64,000 nt of DNA, taken from Moritella marina ATCC 15381 (lineage in GTDB: Bacteria; Pseudomonadota; Gammaproteobacteria; Enterobacterales; Moritellaceae). Below are positions 45,751 through 54,261 of the stretch, one piece after another. Below the pieces are notes generated by a model. That model searched no databases and had not been told where the DNA came from. It saw only the letters and a program-made list of their open reading frames with translations. Position 1 is the first letter of the stretch; each line of letters begins with the position of its first letter. The stretch spans positions 1,488,001-1,552,000 of the forward strand of contig NZ_CP044399.1 of the NCBI RefSeq assembly GCF_008931805.1. Direction: 5' to 3'. Both the position numbers and the translations under genes were made by a program.

Positions 45751-46041
45751 ATGAATACAGTTGAAAGCGTTATTAATGAAATTATGTTCATCGCTATATC
45801 AAGACCAGATGCGATTGATATCACGGTTGAATACAGTGGTGTTAGCGATTCGCTTTCTGTGAAAGTTATGCCACGCGGTTTTGATTACATTAATACCACG
45901 ACAGAAAGTTATGAAGCCGCAATCCTTTACCGTACTGACGTTTGGTTAAATGAGCCAGGACCAATGCAAACAGCACTTGAAGCTAAAAGCAAGATACTCG
46001 AATTAATGGCTACGTCAGTAAATGTTGGGGTGGCAGCATGA
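45751..46041 (+). CDS. Hypothetical phage early protein
   Basis: 96 residues, no membrane segment, mixed alpha/beta by appearance. A ribosome site AAAAGGAT precedes the ATG. Its stop overlaps the next gene's start by four bases (ATGA). Small early proteins of this kind fill the P2-like region between CII/B and the replicase gene. No family recognised. Confidence 0.7.
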   Translation: MNTVESVINEIMFIAISRPDAIDITVEYSGVSDSLSVKVMPRGFDYINTTTESYEAAILYRTDVWLNEPGPMQTALEAKSKILELMATSVNVGVAA

Positions 46042-46265
46042 AGTTTGTCGCAATAAAAACTTGCCCTAATGGCGGCACAATTCGAGAGCCTAAAACCAAC
46101 GAGCCTCAAACTGTTGAAATTGGTGATCACGACAGCAAAGCCGATGCAATTGAAAACGCATGTTATTTATTGGATTGCCGCCAACTTTTTAGAGGTGTGC
46201 TACGTAGCCTTAAAAATGCGGGTGGTTACATCGTATTAGATATGCAGGAGTACGCCGAGGTATGA
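46038..46265 (+). CDS. Hypothetical phage early protein
   Basis: 75 residues. It overlaps the preceding gene by four bases and the following small gene by four, so the row is translationally coupled. The start MKFVAIKTCPNGG and the tail GGYIVLDMQEYAEV show no known motif. No membrane segment. Confidence 0.7.
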   Translation: MKFVAIKTCPNGGTIREPKTNEPQTVEIGDHDSKADAIENACYLLDCRQLFRGVLRSLKNAGGYIVLDMQEYAEV

Positions 46266-46417
46266 ACAAATTAACGATTGAAGAAAGACGTCGTGGTTTG
46301 GTTAACGTCAAGCGCTTACGTATGGAATTACAATCAGTAATGGATAGTAAGAAAGTTGAGCGCGGCGTGGGCAAGTGTGATTTGAATAGTCGTATCTCAT
46401 TTGTAAAACTTAAATGA
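46262..46417 (+). CDS. Small basic phage protein, 51 residues
   Basis: ATG at 46262 overlaps the previous stop (ATGA); TGA at 46415-46417 overlaps the next start. The N-terminal block LTIEERRRGLVNVKRLRMEL is closely similar to the next gene's LTPEQRRRGLANVKKLRADL, so the two are tandem paralogues. Both are strongly basic and may bind nucleic acid. The overlap pattern at both ends supports a real gene despite the short length. Confidence 0.68.
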   Translation: MNKLTIEERRRGLVNVKRLRMELQSVMDSKKVERGVGKCDLNSRISFVKLK

Positions 46418-46629
46418 TGAATACATTAACCCCCGAGCAAAGGCGTCGTGGCCTCGCTAATGTGAAGAAACTACGTGCTGACCTAGAAGTGATCAGTGAG
46501 CGCCAAAACTTTACTAAGCGTAACTTCATTCAACGCATAAAAATAAAAGCAGGTCAGTTACGAACAATGACTACGACTGAATATACAGCAAAATACGGCA
46601 AGGATTTTTATGTTCACCCCAATCACTAA
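46414..46629 (+). CDS. Small basic phage protein, 71 residues, paralogue of its neighbour
   Basis: Starts MMNTLTPEQRRRGLANVKK, sharing about 20 residues with the preceding gene. Two ATGs stand in a row (46414 and 46417); the second is equally possible. The gene overlaps the replicase gene by 20 bases. The high Lys/Arg content suggests nucleic acid contact, and the position suggests a replication role, but no family was recognised. Confidence 0.68.
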   Translation: MMNTLTPEQRRRGLANVKKLRADLEVISERQNFTKRNFIQRIKIKAGQLRTMTTTEYTAKYGKDFYVHPNH

Positions 46630-48559
46630 AACAAGTAATCCACTTAAAAAACTGCCGTATAACCTGCGTTGTGAACTAGCTAGTTTTGTTGATAACAACG
46701 CAAACAAATACAACGTAGAACCAGCCCGCGATCGTGCCTTTGCTTTCGCGCGTTCGGTCGTGTCTAAACTTAACGTTCCTTACGATATTAAAAACTACCT
46801 CGATAAAGCCGGTGCGGCACGACTTAAAAAACACGGTCTAAAACGTGCGGTTAAATTTATTGATGATCGTAGTGCACACATTGTTGCTAGTTTAGGTGTA
46901 TTACCTGAGCCTTGGTACCGTGTAGATACTGAGTATAAACGTGTTCGTCTTGCTGATGAGTTAACAGGACGCGCATGTTTACATTTAGAACTGGCACTAA
47001 AAGCAGGGAAGAGGCCACTTGAGGCTCTCGAAGAAATTAACGAGTTCACAGGTTTAGCTTTGTGGATGCCACATTTTGAACCTAAAAAGCGTGATCGTGA
47101 TGATGACGTTTATTTAGGTCTTATCGCCCGCGCTTGTGACGATGCGGTTTGGCTACGTGCAATCAATCAAAAGGTAACAATAGCTTTTGAATCCGCTCGT
47201 CGTGCTGCTGGTATGGTTTCACCACATGTAAGTCCTTACGCCTCATTTACTACTTGTCAGTGGTTAAAAGACCGCAAGAAAAAGCAATTAGATTGGCTTG
47301 ATAGTATGGCCATTGAAAGTGAATGCGGTGAAACGCTTGAACTTAAAGATGTGCATGACGCATCGGTTTCTAATCCTGCTAATCGCCGTTATGAGTTAAT
47401 GACTCAACTTAGTGGTTGTCAGGCATACGCAGACTCTCAAGGTCACGTTGGTTTGTTCGTAACAATGACAGCTGCAGGTCGCTATCACCGATTAAAGAAA
47501 CACGGTAAATACTTTGTCGAAAACCCTAATTGGAATGGAGCCGATCCAATAGCCGCACATGATTGGTTGAAAACATCGTGGCAGCGCTTCCGTGCAGCTG
47601 CCGATAGAGCAGGGCTAACTTATTACGGTATGCGAGTTGTTGAGCCACACGTAGACGGCACACCACATTGGCATGGTGCTTTCTTTGTACCTGAAAACCA
47701 AGTGGAAGAATTCACTCAGCTATTAACTCAATATCAGCATCAACGTGATAACGATGAGCTCTATACGCTTGATGGCGATCCAAAACTAAAAGCAATGGAA
47801 GCCCGCGTTAAAATTGATAAAGTCGATCGCAGTAAAGGTGATGCCGTTGCTTATATTGCTAAGTACATTTCTAAAAACATTGATGCGCATAAGCTTGAAG
47901 GTAAAAAAGACTTAGATTCAGAGCTTGTTGATTTGGTTGAAACCGTGACTAACGTTACCGCCTGGTCCCGCGCATTTTGTTTCCGACAATTCCAATTCCA
48001 AAAAACACCATCGGTCACCGTATGGCGCGAACTTCGACGCATTGAAAAAGAGCAAGAGTTCTGCCTATTCGAAAAAATACGCCTTGCTGCCGACTGTGGT
48101 TGCTTTGCGTCTTACTTCAACTGGATGGGTGGGCACCGCCTTAAACAACGTAACCGACCAATAAAGGTATTGTATGAACGTTCAGAAAATCACTATCAAG
48201 AATTAGTTAAAAAGACTGTAGGTCTTACGGGTGTTGGTATCACTGTTTTAACACGCGAAAAGCAGTGGACACTCGTTAAGAAGCCAACACAACCAAAAGA
48301 CTTAGGCGCACTTGCACTTAGTCTCTTAGGTACTGCTGAAAGCGGCGGGAGCCGTTTTCCTTGGACTAGTGTCAATAACTGTACGCAAGGTGCTATTCCA
48401 CAGGAAAGCACCTGTGTTCCAGATGTTGAAACCAGTAATCAGACAATAACGATGAATATTGAGTCGGTGATCCCAGTCCAGGGACAACAAATTGAGAAGC
48501 CACCTTTGATAGAGAAAGCAAAGTGCGGCTCAAACCAGAATATTATTAAGGAAATATAG
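46610..48559 (+). CDS. Phage replication endonuclease, gpA-type (HUH)
   Basis: 649 residues. Rolling-circle initiators of the P2 gpA family nick the origin and stay covalently bound to the 5' end. The HUH motif is His353-Trp-His355 in TPHWHGAFF, and the two catalytic tyrosines are Tyr415 and Tyr419 in AYIAKYISKN, giving the YxxxY arrangement of the family. The N-terminal 200 residues are helical and basic. The origin is normally inside the gpA gene in P2; I could not locate it. The Ogr-type gene begins on the base after its stop. Confidence 0.93.
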   Translation: MFTPITKTSNPLKKLPYNLRCELASFVDNNANKYNVEPARDRAFAFARSVVSKLNVPYDIKNYLDKAGAARLKKHGLKRAVKFIDDRSAHIVASLGVLPEPWYRVDTEYKRVRLADELTGRACLHLELALKAGKRPLEALEEINEFTGLALWMPHFEPKKRDRDDDVYLGLIARACDDAVWLRAINQKVTIAFESARRAAGMVSPHVSPYASFTTCQWLKDRKKKQLDWLDSMAIESECGETLELKDVHDASVSNPANRRYELMTQLSGCQAYADSQGHVGLFVTMTAAGRYHRLKKHGKYFVENPNWNGADPIAAHDWLKTSWQRFRAAADRAGLTYYGMRVVEPHVDGTPHWHGAFFVPENQVEEFTQLLTQYQHQRDNDELYTLDGDPKLKAMEARVKIDKVDRSKGDAVAYIAKYISKNIDAHKLEGKKDLDSELVDLVETVTNVTAWSRAFCFRQFQFQKTPSVTVWRELRRIEKEQEFCLFEKIRLAADCGCFASYFNWMGGHRLKQRNRPIKVLYERSENHYQELVKKTVGLTGVGITVLTREKQWTLVKKPTQPKDLGALALSLLGTAESGGSRFPWTSVNNCTQGAIPQESTCVPDVETSNQTITMNIESVIPVQGQQIEKPPLIEKAKCGSNQNIIKEI

Positions 48560-48823
48560 ATGCGAGTTACTTGTAAGTTTTGTAAGGGTAAAGCACGTAT
48601 TTCAAGTACCGATAAAGTATCAGTCGAATTCACACGATTGTATTGTCAGTGCTTAGATGCAAAGTGCGGGCACACGTTCGTGATGGATTTAGGGTTTAGC
48701 CATACGTTGAATCCGCCATCGAATATTGTTGATCAGTTATTGGTTGACCGAGTTAGGCAAATGCCAGTAGAAATACAGCGAGAACTGTTTGGGTTTACTA
48801 GTGGAATATCGAATATAATTTGA
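48560..48823 (+). CDS. Ogr/Delta-type zinc-finger late-gene activator
   Basis: 87 residues. The cysteines Cys5, Cys8, Cys31 and Cys36 give exactly C-x2-C-x22-C-x4-C, the Ogr/Delta signature; YCQC and CGHTF are also typical. Ogr binds upstream of P2 late promoters and contacts the RNA polymerase alpha subunit. In P2 ogr lies near the attachment site; here it follows gpA, as in some K139-like phages. It should switch on the divergent late operons around 56.1 kb. Confidence 0.9.
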   Translation: MRVTCKFCKGKARISSTDKVSVEFTRLYCQCLDAKCGHTFVMDLGFSHTLNPPSNIVDQLLVDRVRQMPVEIQRELFGFTSGISNII

Positions 48824-48910
48824 GAGTATTATTTATTTTTAAATCAAATAGTTGGACTCAATGATATTAAAAGCTACTATATAGCATTCATATATAAATC
48901 AGAGTGTTAA

Positions 48911-50941
48911 ATGGGAAATATCTTTTTCAAAGAAATAACAAAAAAGAAAGGTTTAAAAACACCTACGGATAGACTATTTGATATAGATAAATGGCATGAA
49001 GTTTGGACTCGAGTTGAAGGGCTTGCAACCGAACAAGATAAGATGATTTATAATGCCGGAATTATAATTGATGAATTACTCACTGAAATAAGAAGTAATT
49101 TGAAATTTATGTATGAAAATGAAATTCCAAAAGTAAGCTATAAAGAACTTTTAATGGCGTATATATCTCTAACTAATAGAGACCGTTCAGTCATTTCAAA
49201 TTCAATGACTGAATTAAGTGGGGTTCATGCTGATGTGCACAGCATAACAATGAATAATAATATGATGGGTAATGACATCACTATTCAAGAAATGTCAGAT
49301 GCTGCTGTTGATGGCATGGAGTCGGCGATAAAAACAAGCTTGATGAATAAAAATAAGAAAATAACTTCAAGTGAAAACCCAATTGATATAGTTGATTTCA
49401 TAATAAAAGAATCTAGTTTGTCTCAACTATATAGTATTTACAGCGGCTATTGGAATGCATTTTTATGGAATGGATATGAGTTAACAGAACTCGATAAAAA
49501 AAATAAAATATTCAGTTTTAAACAACCAAAATGCAAGTATGAAATTGGGTTTATGGCTAGTCAGATTAGAAAATCAAAGTTAGTTGCTCACTCTTTTTCT
49601 ATTATTGGTAATCCTAACGTAATTAATAAATTTGATGATGATAAATATATAATTATCGAAAAAAGAGGGAGAATAAAATCTGTAAAAGTATCTAGCATAT
49701 CAAACGCACCTGAACAAGTTCGGTACACAAATGCTGACTGGAGGGTTCAGACCCTCGATCTAGAAGATAATCTCCCTAAAGAATTGCTAAATCAAGAATT
49801 TGAAAATGGTTTTACTATTTTTGAAGTTTTGGATGTTTTTAGGTGTTTGATACTTTTATCTTCATATTATCATGATAAATACCCTAAAAAAGACGGCTTC
49901 GATAATTTGAAGAAATTACTCGAGTTTTGCCCTAAAATTCAAAAATCTAAACTGTCTCTAGCTCTCCAAAATGCGACTGGATACCCGATTGAAAAAATAA
50001 AGATAATATTGCAATTCATTGAGTTTAAAGGGGCGCGTGGTGAAGACCTATGGTGCCACCCTATAGTGTCCATATCGGAGTCTGAATACGCCTTAATAAC
50101 GAGTGCATTATTAACCCCTGTGATGATAAGAGTCGTTGAGCATTGGTTCGTTAAGTTGAATATTACTCTTCAAGGTAAAGGTAAGACATACGAAAAAAAT
50201 ATTATTCATCCATTAAATCATAATATACTTCTAAATTGTTATATAGATGATTACGATAAAGCGATATCGGGAGATGTAAAGAGCGATTCTGGAGTGGAAG
50301 ATATCGATTTATTGGTAAGGGTGGGTGAAACAATTTTGATCGGTGAAGCTAAATCAATAGTCACTACTGATTCACCAATATCTCAGTATAGAACAATAAA
50401 CATATTAAAACATGCAGCGAAACAAGCGAAAAGAAAAGCGAAATTCGTTGAAGATAACATTGAATCAGTGTTTAAAAATTTAGGTTGGTTTTTTGATAAA
50501 AGTAAAAAGTATACATTTACCAAATGCATACTAAATAGTGGGCGGATGTATGTTGGTTCTGAAATTGATGATGTGCCTGTTTGTGATGAAAAAATTATAA
50601 ATAAATATTTTGAAGAAAATATTATTCCCCTAATCAGTAGTTATAATGATAAGAATAAGGTAGAACATTTAGCATGGTTTAAACTTTATGATGACTTTCA
50701 TGAGTTACAAACGAATCTGAATACTTACTTATGTAATCCCCCTCAAATATCTGAACGAAATTTTATATATAACGATCAAAAACTTCCATGTTTGAGTAAT
50801 GCGTCATATAAAATAATTACTAAAAGATTAATTCCTGATGACTTACGTGCACAAGATCTTCTGAATGCAAAATATGTATTTCCATTAGAAACCGTTGATG
50901 ATGTCGATGAAAAAATCAAGATGTTCGATTTATCTGTTTAA
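48911..50941 (+). CDS. Putative PD-(D/E)XK nuclease, accessory gene
   Basis: 676 residues, AT-rich. Most of the protein is unrecognised. Near 463-482 stands VEDIDLLVRVGETILIGEAKS, a beta-hairpin with Asp466 and Glu479-x-Lys481 spaced as in PD-(D/E)XK nucleases; the following helix (ILKHAAKQAKRKAKFVE) fits the fold. No helicase or methylase motif and no membrane helix are present. It lies between the Ogr gene and the late genes, the place where P2 carries tin and old, a known hotspot for anti-phage morons. A single-gene defence role is plausible but unproven. Confidence 0.65.
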   Translation: MGNIFFKEITKKKGLKTPTDRLFDIDKWHEVWTRVEGLATEQDKMIYNAGIIIDELLTEIRSNLKFMYENEIPKVSYKELLMAYISLTNRDRSVISNSMTELSGVHADVHSITMNNNMMGNDITIQEMSDAAVDGMESAIKTSLMNKNKKITSSENPIDIVDFIIKESSLSQLYSIYSGYWNAFLWNGYELTELDKKNKIFSFKQPKCKYEIGFMASQIRKSKLVAHSFSIIGNPNVINKFDDDKYIIIEKRGRIKSVKVSSISNAPEQVRYTNADWRVQTLDLEDNLPKELLNQEFENGFTIFEVLDVFRCLILLSSYYHDKYPKKDGFDNLKKLLEFCPKIQKSKLSLALQNATGYPIEKIKIILQFIEFKGARGEDLWCHPIVSISESEYALITSALLTPVMIRVVEHWFVKLNITLQGKGKTYEKNIIHPLNHNILLNCYIDDYDKAISGDVKSDSGVEDIDLLVRVGETILIGEAKSIVTTDSPISQYRTINILKHAAKQAKRKAKFVEDNIESVFKNLGWFFDKSKKYTFTKCILNSGRMYVGSEIDDVPVCDEKIINKYFEENIIPLISSYNDKNKVEHLAWFKLYDDFHELQTNLNTYLCNPPQISERNFIYNDQKLPCLSNASYKIITKRLIPDDLRAQDLLNAKYVFPLETVDDVDEKIKMFDLSV

Positions 50942-51294
50942 ATTAAAATTTCATTGGAAGTGGAGATAACGAACTTAAGATTAAACTACTTCAAAGCTCT
51001 ATTAAATTGTAAGAGGTAGTTCATGAGAATATTGAGTGGGGTGAGCATTCATCTGTGATGATGCTAAAAATTCACTCCTCTTCGCCTACCGCGTTTTCGC
51101 AATTTTTTTACGTTTTTGACACAACGATGGACACGCTGATATTCCCAAGCCTTATTTATAAAGGATCTTAACGATCATTTATGGATCGCTAATGTCAAAG
51201 TTGTGACATTGTTTGCCACTAAATGACAGACCATTCAGGTTTATCCAAGCGATAAACATCAATCCGCCAGAATCAGTTAAGTGATGTTAATTTT
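50942..51294. other. 353-base non-coding gap with dyads, possible cos or regulatory region
   Basis: No convincing gene. It contains nested pairing at about 51033-51083 (AGCAT/ATGCT inside GAGTG/CACTC), a patch of higher G+C near 51078-51106, three GATC within 51164-51186, and the dyad ATGTCA-AAGTTG-TGACAT at 51192-51209. In P2 cos lies between the old gene and the portal gene, roughly this zone, so cos is possible. Identity cannot be decided by eye. Confidence 0.35.
51192..51209 (+). promoter_or_regulatory. Dyad upstream of the PapB-like gene
   Basis: ATGTCA and TGACAT, six-base spacer, 86 bases before the PapB-like start. A candidate regulator site; the 10-base gap between TGT and ACA differs from the 12 of P2 Ogr sites. 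Confidence 0.3.
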
Positions 51295-51534
51295 ATGAAA
51301 TTTTTAACAAAAGGTTTAGAGCATGAAGAACGAATCAATCTGCTTTTACAGTTAACCAAAATTGGTAGCGAGAATATTAAAAGTGCTTTGGTTGATCATT
51401 TAACTAAAGGGTTAACAGAAAATGATGCCGCCATGTTGAATGATGTACCACAGCAGAATTTTAACCGGGCATTGAAGAGATTGAATGATGTGGCTGGTGT
51501 TGTAGAAAAAGTTAAAGAGTTAGATTGGAACTGA
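51295..51534 (+). CDS. PapB-like small DNA-binding regulator
   Basis: 79 residues. The block IGSENIKSALVDHLTKGLTENDAAMLNDVPQQNFNRALKRLNDV resembles the PapB/FocB adhesin-regulator domain, a helical DNA-binding fold. In a phage such proteins probably act as local transcription factors. It stands alone between the long gap and the membrane protein gene. Similarity is judged from memory, hence moderate confidence. Confidence 0.55.
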   Translation: MKFLTKGLEHEERINLLLQLTKIGSENIKSALVDHLTKGLTENDAAMLNDVPQQNFNRALKRLNDVAGVVEKVKELDWN

Positions 51535-51680
51535 ATGCTTAATATCTGATTTATAATAAGTGCTTAATGAATAGAGCTTGAGAATAGTTTAAGATATTGA
51601 TTACATAAATGTAATTTTGTATATTTGACTTTCTAATCAACGTTACTTATTACGCACCTCGCTGTTAAAAGGATATTTCA

Positions 51681-52373
51681 TTGTTAAACGAATTTTTAAG
51701 TGGCTACCCTTTATTAGCCGGAGTGCTTGCTTTTGTATTAGCATGTATACCGCTATTTAAGTTTGCTCACAGCATAATAATGTCAAAGAGTGTACTTAGA
51801 GCTCAAGCCCTAGACTTGGTGTTTAAATCTTACGGTGATACATCGAATTTGAGTCATCGCTTGGTTATCGAGCAAATGTTTCAGAGTAACTTTAATTTAA
51901 AATTAGATTACGAAACAATAACCCTGCTTCTCGCACTCCCTAATCCAACGGAAACACTTGATCTTTACAGTAAATCTAAACGTTACTTGGTTTCTAATAA
52001 TCAAATATTAGAATTTGAAACAAAGTTTAAATGTAGTAAGCGTAGAAAATTAGAACGAGTCTTAAGGCCTTCGAGAAACATTATTTTGTACGGGATATTC
52101 GGAACAATTGCAGGCACTGCTGGTTTGTATGTGTTGAAAAATTTTAATATGGATGAATTTTTTACTATTAATGATTCTATTTTTAATGGTGCGATTTGGT
52201 CTTTCTTGTTGATTATTTCCATTTTATCAGCAAAATTTGCGTTGATGAGTTTAACGGACAAAATAAATATTCGGGATGCGGAAAAACTAGAAGCTAAGTT
52301 TCAACCTAAAACAGTAAAAAAAATATTTGGTACTACTGAAATAGTTAATAATTTACGGAGATCTAATCTTTAA
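51681..52373 (+). CDS. Membrane protein of unknown function, accessory gene
   Basis: 230 residues, starting at TTG (51681) behind AAAAGGA. Three hydrophobic helices: about 8-34, 133-153 and 167-190. The segment between the first two (about 35-130) is cytoplasmic or periplasmic and charged. It lies in the tin/old-type accessory position before the late genes. Membrane proteins here often exclude superinfecting phages, but nothing in the sequence proves it. Ends at a hairpin shared with the convergent lysis genes. Confidence 0.68.
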   Translation: MLNEFLSGYPLLAGVLAFVLACIPLFKFAHSIIMSKSVLRAQALDLVFKSYGDTSNLSHRLVIEQMFQSNFNLKLDYETITLLLALPNPTETLDLYSKSKRYLVSNNQILEFETKFKCSKRRKLERVLRPSRNIILYGIFGTIAGTAGLYVLKNFNMDEFFTINDSIFNGAIWSFLLIISILSAKFALMSLTDKINIRDAEKLEAKFQPKTVKKIFGTTEIVNNLRRSNL

Positions 52374-52383
52374 CTTAACTTTA

Positions 52384-52415
52384 ATTTATCGAACTCTGCG
52401 TAGAGTTCGATAAAT
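52384..52415. terminator. Hairpin between convergent genes
   Basis: ATTTATCGAACTC and GAGTTCGATAAAT, perfect 13-bp arms, loop TGCGTA. T-tracts are weak on both sides, but position between two convergent stops fits a bidirectional terminator. Confidence 0.7.
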
Positions 52416-52451
52416 GTTAATACCTCCGTTGCTTGATATGGCCGCAAGGGG

Positions 52452-52901
52452 CTAACTAACCCCTTTAGTATTCTTACTTCCCCAGAACGCCCGAAACAAT
52501 CGCATTAACCCTAACGTTGAAACCGCAATTCCCACAATCACAAACTCAAAATACCAGGGCGCACCTTTATAACCCATGGCTTGCCAACCATTTGCCATGT
52601 ACGGTTGCAGCTGTGGTATGAAGTGGCAAATAAACAAACCTAAAAATACCGTAATAATAATTTCATCCATTATCGATTCGCGCCGGTTCTTCAACACCTG
52701 AAGATCATAATCAGCATCGTTACCTTCTTGGTTTGCCAGACGTTTAGATTCCGCGTCTAACTTGGCCAATTTAAGGTTGCCTTCTGCTGTCGCAATCGAT
52801 GCGGCCATCTCCGCAGCAATACGTTTACGCTCGCGATAGCTACCCGATAAATCGGCAATGGGTGCCGAAATAAAACTAAATAACGAAGTAAGTAAACTCA
52901 T
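52452..52901 (-). CDS. Phage membrane protein with coiled coil, lysis-module candidate
   Basis: 149 residues. An N-terminal region with a charged coiled coil (about 22-75, RERKRIAAEMAASIATAEG) is followed by two hydrophobic helices (about 80-97 and 118-137). Its start overlaps the holin-like gene by four bases. Similar proteins in marine phages are annotated as holin-like or tail-associated membrane proteins. The tight pairing with the holin-like gene suggests a lysis or lysis-timing role. Not a spanin: no signal peptide or lipobox. Confidence 0.6.
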   Translation of the reverse strand: MSLLTSLFSFISAPIADLSGSYRERKRIAAEMAASIATAEGNLKLAKLDAESKRLANQEGNDADYDLQVLKNRRESIMDEIIITVFLGLFICHFIPQLQPYMANGWQAMGYKGAPWYFEFVIVGIAVSTLGLMRLFRAFWGSKNTKGVS

Positions 52902-53221
52902 GATTTATTCCTCATAATAATATCTAAAAAGTGTCTCGGGTCTTTTGATACGGCTTTCGCCAGTGCGTTTAGTCCGGTTAAAAAATGCGGCGCCACATAC
53001 GCCGCAATGCCGATAATCCCTGTTTTCAAACCATCATTCAGGCCAAGCCAAATACAAAAGCTTTCCGCGATGTACGCAGATAGAATGGCCATCAGCACAG
53101 ACATGAAATAATGAAAAAAAGTAATACGGGTACCAGACATATACATTTGCGTTGCCGCGGCCAATAGCGACAACAAACACAGCTGTCCCCATTGGCGAAT
53201 AAATACAATCAACTCTTCCAT
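52898..53221 (-). CDS. Holin-like protein (LydA-type)
   Basis: 107 residues from ATG at 53221-53219; a TTG one codon earlier is possible but the ATG overlaps the portal stop as TGATG. Three hydrophobic helices at about 12-30, 35-55 and 65-90 and a basic C-terminal tail (SKDPRHFLDIIMRNKS) fit the LydA-type holin family. Holins open the inner membrane to let endolysin out. It lies in the minus-strand late operon after the portal gene, not after the tail tube as in HP1. Confidence 0.65.
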   Translation of the reverse strand: MEELIVFIRQWGQLCLLSLLAAATQMYMSGTRITFFHYFMSVLMAILSAYIAESFCIWLGLNDGLKTGIIGIAAYVAPHFLTGLNALAKAVSKDPRHFLDIIMRNKS

Positions 53222-54261
53222 CAATCTTCACTCCCAGGGTTTAAATCTGAATAAGCCGGCACTGAAAATTCAATGTGCAGCGCGGCAGGTAAATATTCGT
53301 TAATCTCCATCATGTCTTGCTGCATCGGCACGACTTCATTGTTGTAATATGCGCGGGTGATTTTATCCAGATCACCAAAGCCAGGACTATCACCCGATGT
53401 TTGTCCGCTTAACGCTTCCTGGGCGCGGTGCATACTCAACATATCGTTTAACGTCATCTTCTTGATGCGCTCAAATTCATCCTTGGTCGAGATATCTCCC
53501 ACCGGAATAATCTTGATTGCCTTCTCTGCGTCAGCCTTACCACTGCGATTATTAATAAACAGACTGCGAAAGTTACCCACGCCGCGAGAATCTTTGATCG
53601 CTGTTTTCAAATCAGCTTCATCATCGGTCGATAAATTGGGATCTGCCATCGAAAAGATAAACCCCATGTGGGCGCCGTTCTTGTAATACTTACGGCGAAA
53701 GAGGGTGGCATCTTCATTCAATAACGCCGATTGAATACCGCCATAATATTGCGGGATACCGTAGATACCTTGATTCGGGTCGTATTCTTTTAAGTGAATT
53801 ACTTCGCCTTTTTTAAATCGCAGCACTTTGCCATTACTTAAGCGCTGGGCATAAACACCTGGCGTGGAGGTATAGCGCATCGATAACGCTGGTAAATGGC
53901 GTAGTTTAATCACATTACCGAAGGCATTTTTAATCACCTGCAGGTAAGCATTCGCCGCCCAGCAATAATCAAAGGCAAACTTTTTAAAGGTGCGCTGCGT
54001 TAATGCCATATTAGGTTGAAACCATTTCATGATCATATTGCGTTTAAAATATAAAATGGGTCCGTGCTGCGCATTCACGCGCAGTAATTTAACTAGCCCA
54101 GGCAAACTTACGGGCGGTGAATATAACCCGTCCATGTCAGCGTAAAGGCCGACATATTCAGTCATGTGGTTATCTAAACATGGCTCCGGGTCGCCAAAGC
54201 TAAAGGTGTCGATAGATTTACTTTTCACCGGTTCAGCGGTCGTACTCTTAGTTAAATTCAT
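53221..54261 (-). CDS. Phage portal protein, gpQ/PBSX family
   Basis: 346 residues. It matches the P2 gpQ portal family: FGDPEPCLDNH near the start, YGIPQYYGGIQSALLNEDATLFRRKYYKNGAHMGFI in the middle and GDLDKITRAYYNNEVVPMQ near the end. The portal dodecamer at one capsid vertex is the DNA entry gate and binds the terminase. Its start overlaps the terminase stop by one base. Transcribed leftward from the divergent late promoter region. Confidence 0.93.
   Translation of the reverse strand: MNLTKSTTAEPVKSKSIDTFSFGDPEPCLDNHMTEYVGLYADMDGLYSPPVSLPGLVKLLRVNAQHGPILYFKRNMIMKWFQPNMALTQRTFKKFAFDYCWAANAYLQVIKNAFGNVIKLRHLPALSMRYTSTPGVYAQRLSNGKVLRFKKGEVIHLKEYDPNQGIYGIPQYYGGIQSALLNEDATLFRRKYYKNGAHMGFIFSMADPNLSTDDEADLKTAIKDSRGVGNFRSLFINNRSGKADAEKAIKIIPVGDISTKDEFERIKKMTLNDMLSMHRAQEALSGQTSGDSPGFGDLDKITRAYYNNEVVPMQQDMMEINEYLPAALHIEFSVPAYSDLNPGSED

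Noticed and set aside
51058-51171. 37-residue ORF in the non-coding gap
   Set aside because: No ribosome site before the ATG pair, no signal or domain, and the region looks structured rather than coding.
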